A stretch of DNA of 64,000 bases from Anseranas semipalmata (lineage: Eukaryota; Chordata; Aves; Anseriformes; Anseranatidae). The stretch covers positions 64,571-128,570 of the forward strand of contig VXAA01000133.1 of the NCBI GenBank assembly GCA_013399115.1, written 5' to 3'. How positions within the stretch are numbered: the stretch's first letter is position 1; every line of letters starts with the position of its first letter. This document shows positions 62,701-64,000 of this stretch, one piece after another. The notes under the pieces were generated by a model, which was not told the origin of the DNA, ran no database searches, and was given only the letters and a program-made list of their open reading frames with translations. A program made the position numbers and the translations under genes.

Positions 62701-63493
62701 GATAATCTGAACTTTTTTTTCCTCCTGCTCCTCCAAGTGACTGTGACAATAACGGGCCCGTGTGCACTGGCCGTTCTCCTGCCCCTTATCTCTTCTGTCC
62801 GTGGTTGCTTTGTCACCACCCCCCACACATCGGTATCATTCGGCGCTGGTGGTGTCTCCCACCCGCCTGGTCCCGACGCTGTCAGCAGCCGAAGCGTGAG
62901 CCCCAGCAGACCAGAGGGCTGCAAGGAAAGCAGTGGCCGTGGCATGAGAGCGGAGCTGGAGCGAGCTGCCGGATCTGGAGAAGGGATCTTTGGACTGCAG
63001 GAGCAAGAAGGGCTGGAGGCTGGGATGGCAGGGCACCACAGTGCCCCGGGCACAGCAATGCTTTGGGGAACAAAGCAGGAAATCAGTGCTCAGGCAAGGA
63101 TGGCAGTCAGGAAAGAGAAGCCAAGCACTGGCCTTGGCAGGGGGTAGCAGGAGAGGAGAAATGACCTTATTCTTCCCCACTGAAAATCCTCTTTTTCCCC
63201 TTCTCTCCTAGACATCAAGCTCTTTGCTCTGGCACTGGACTCCAGGCAGGAGTGCTAGGCCTCCCTCCTCATGTGGTCTCTTTCTTTCCTGATTAAAAGT
63301 GATTAGGCAGCCCTAAAGCCCGCAGAAATGTGACCGATGGGAACGGAGACAAAGAGTCCATTCAAGATCTCTTAAATCCCCAGGGCAGTATTTAGAGAGC
63401 CCTGAAGAGAGACCTGGAGCAGAACCATCCCATCACTGCCTCCCTTTTCTCCTCCCTCCTTCTGCGCCCTTCGACGCCAGCATCTCCTCCACC
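59782..63493. other. Intergenic DNA upstream of the globin gene
   Basis: The left half is AT-rich. From about 61300 to 62700 it is GC-rich with overlapping open frames on both strands (the longest, reverse strand 62189-61155, 344 codons), none resembling a known protein. This composition may mark a regulatory CpG-rich segment. Closer to the globin start, two GATTA elements lie at 63291-63295 and 63301-63305, and an A/T-rich TATTTAG near 63389 could serve as a TATA-like element. Confidence 0.45.
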
Positions 63494-63588
63494 ATGTCCT
63501 TCTCTGAAGCAGAGGTGCAGAGTGCCCGTGGTGCCTGGGAGAAGATGTATGTGGATGCTGAGGACAACGGGACAGCAGTGCTGGTCAG
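63494..63588 (+). CDS. Globin, first coding exon (globin E-like), continues beyond window
   Basis: ATG at 63494 in a CCACCATG context, and 31 codons plus two bases to the donor CAG/GTAAGG. The peptide begins MSFSEAEVQSARGAWEKMY and goes on to NGTAVLV: helix A with the conserved Trp (A12), then helix B. The exon ends two bases into the Arg-type codon at position B12.2, the intron site shared by vertebrate globins. The start best resembles bird eye globin (globin E), a retina-expressed respiratory globin. Cytoglobin (SEAERKAIQATW-type start with an N-terminal extension) and myoglobin (MGLSDQEW) fit less well. The heme-binding histidines are in exon 2, outside the window. Partial only at the 3' side. 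Confidence 0.75.
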
Positions 63589-64000
63589 GTAAGGAAAGAG
63601 CCCACCCCAATGCTACCCCAGAGGGTTTAGCCAGGAATGGCAAGAAGGATGGAGTTGCCACCCAGAAGCACGTCTCAATGCGTTTGATGCAGCCCTCGCC
63701 AGGATCATTTTGGTTTGCTGTGGTTTATGCCACCTCAGGGAGGAAATAGCACAAAGGAGGGATCCATACAAAGAAAACTAAAAGGAAAGGGAGGAGGGGG
63801 CTGGAAAAGGAGGAAGAGACTGGAATGGTTTCTTCACTCTACCCTCCCAGCCCCCCAATAAAGAGTGATGTATTTAAGGTAAAGAAAATAACGTATGGTA
63901 TAAAACAGAACAGAAACAAAACATGGGCCCTATTTCTCTCTTTCCCTTTACTTCTGAACTACTTTAATGATTTTATTTTCACTTGTACATCCTCAGTACT
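63589..64000 (+). other. Globin intron 1, incomplete
   Basis: Starts at the GTAAGG donor and contains no recognisable second globin exon before the window ends. The last bases read TACATCCTCAGTACT, which has an acceptor-like AG. Continuing from it would not restore the expected codon, so it is not taken as the exon 2 boundary. Confidence 0.55.

Noticed and set aside
63980..64000. Globin exon 2 acceptor at the window end
   Set aside because: CCTCAG followed by TACT would not complete the B12.2 codon as Arg, and too little sequence remains to test it.
1..64000. CRISPR arrays, tRNA genes, bacterial operons or intact viral genes
   Set aside because: None seen. Repeats are microsatellites, LINEs and one solo LTR, and the gene structure is eukaryotic.

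Overview
This is a vertebrate, almost certainly avian, nuclear DNA window. Compact spliced genes have GT-AG exons, and 5'-truncated CR1 LINEs carry the bird-type 3' end (AGAATCATAGAAT read on the + strand). A solo retroviral LTR looks like those of bird genomes, and the gene order SERHL-RRP7A-POLDIP3 is that of the region matching human 22q13.2. Three N runs (1194-1359, 14094-14179, 31649-32408) sit in GC-rich promoter or first-exon DNA, and single Ns lie at 13748 and 22349. This suggests a short-read draft assembly.

Layout. Positions 1-2835 hold GC-rich upstream DNA with one N gap and no certain gene. Positions 2923-9137 (+) hold a serine hydrolase-like gene (SERHL/SERHL2 orthologue), 11 coding exons that I joined by splice sites, 303 aa. 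Positions 11118-14069 (-) hold RRP7A, 7 exons, 272 aa, convergent with SERHL. Positions 14180-16900 are AT-rich intergenic DNA. Positions ~16910-32400 (-) hold POLDIP3 (SKAR/PDIP46), with exon 1 lost in the N gap and one exon shown twice because of an apparent assembly duplication. Positions 32410-44930 are gene-poor, with an ancient CR1/L3-like remnant, a younger CR1 and simple repeats. Positions 44935-52865 (-) hold an unfamiliar ten-exon gene of about 395 aa, with coiled coils and a C-terminal domain resembling that of the mitochondria-eating protein Mieap/SPATA18. Positions 53175-58340 (+) hold a four-exon HSP70-like ATPase of the HSPA12 type, 574 aa. A solo LTR with a 5-bp target duplication lies at 59242-59776. 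Positions 63494-63588 (+) are the first coding exon of a globin, best matched to bird globin E, which continues beyond the window.

How they relate. SERHL, RRP7A and POLDIP3 are housekeeping-type neighbours kept from a common amniote order: a hydrolase, a ribosome-assembly factor, and an mRNA-export/translation adaptor. The second half is the unusual part. The Mieap-like gene and the HSPA12-like gene are head to head, with only 309 bp between their start codons, so they probably share a bidirectional promoter. That interval contains a CCAAT box and a TTCCTGGAA palindrome. No CRISPR array, tRNA, rRNA or bacterial-type operon was seen.
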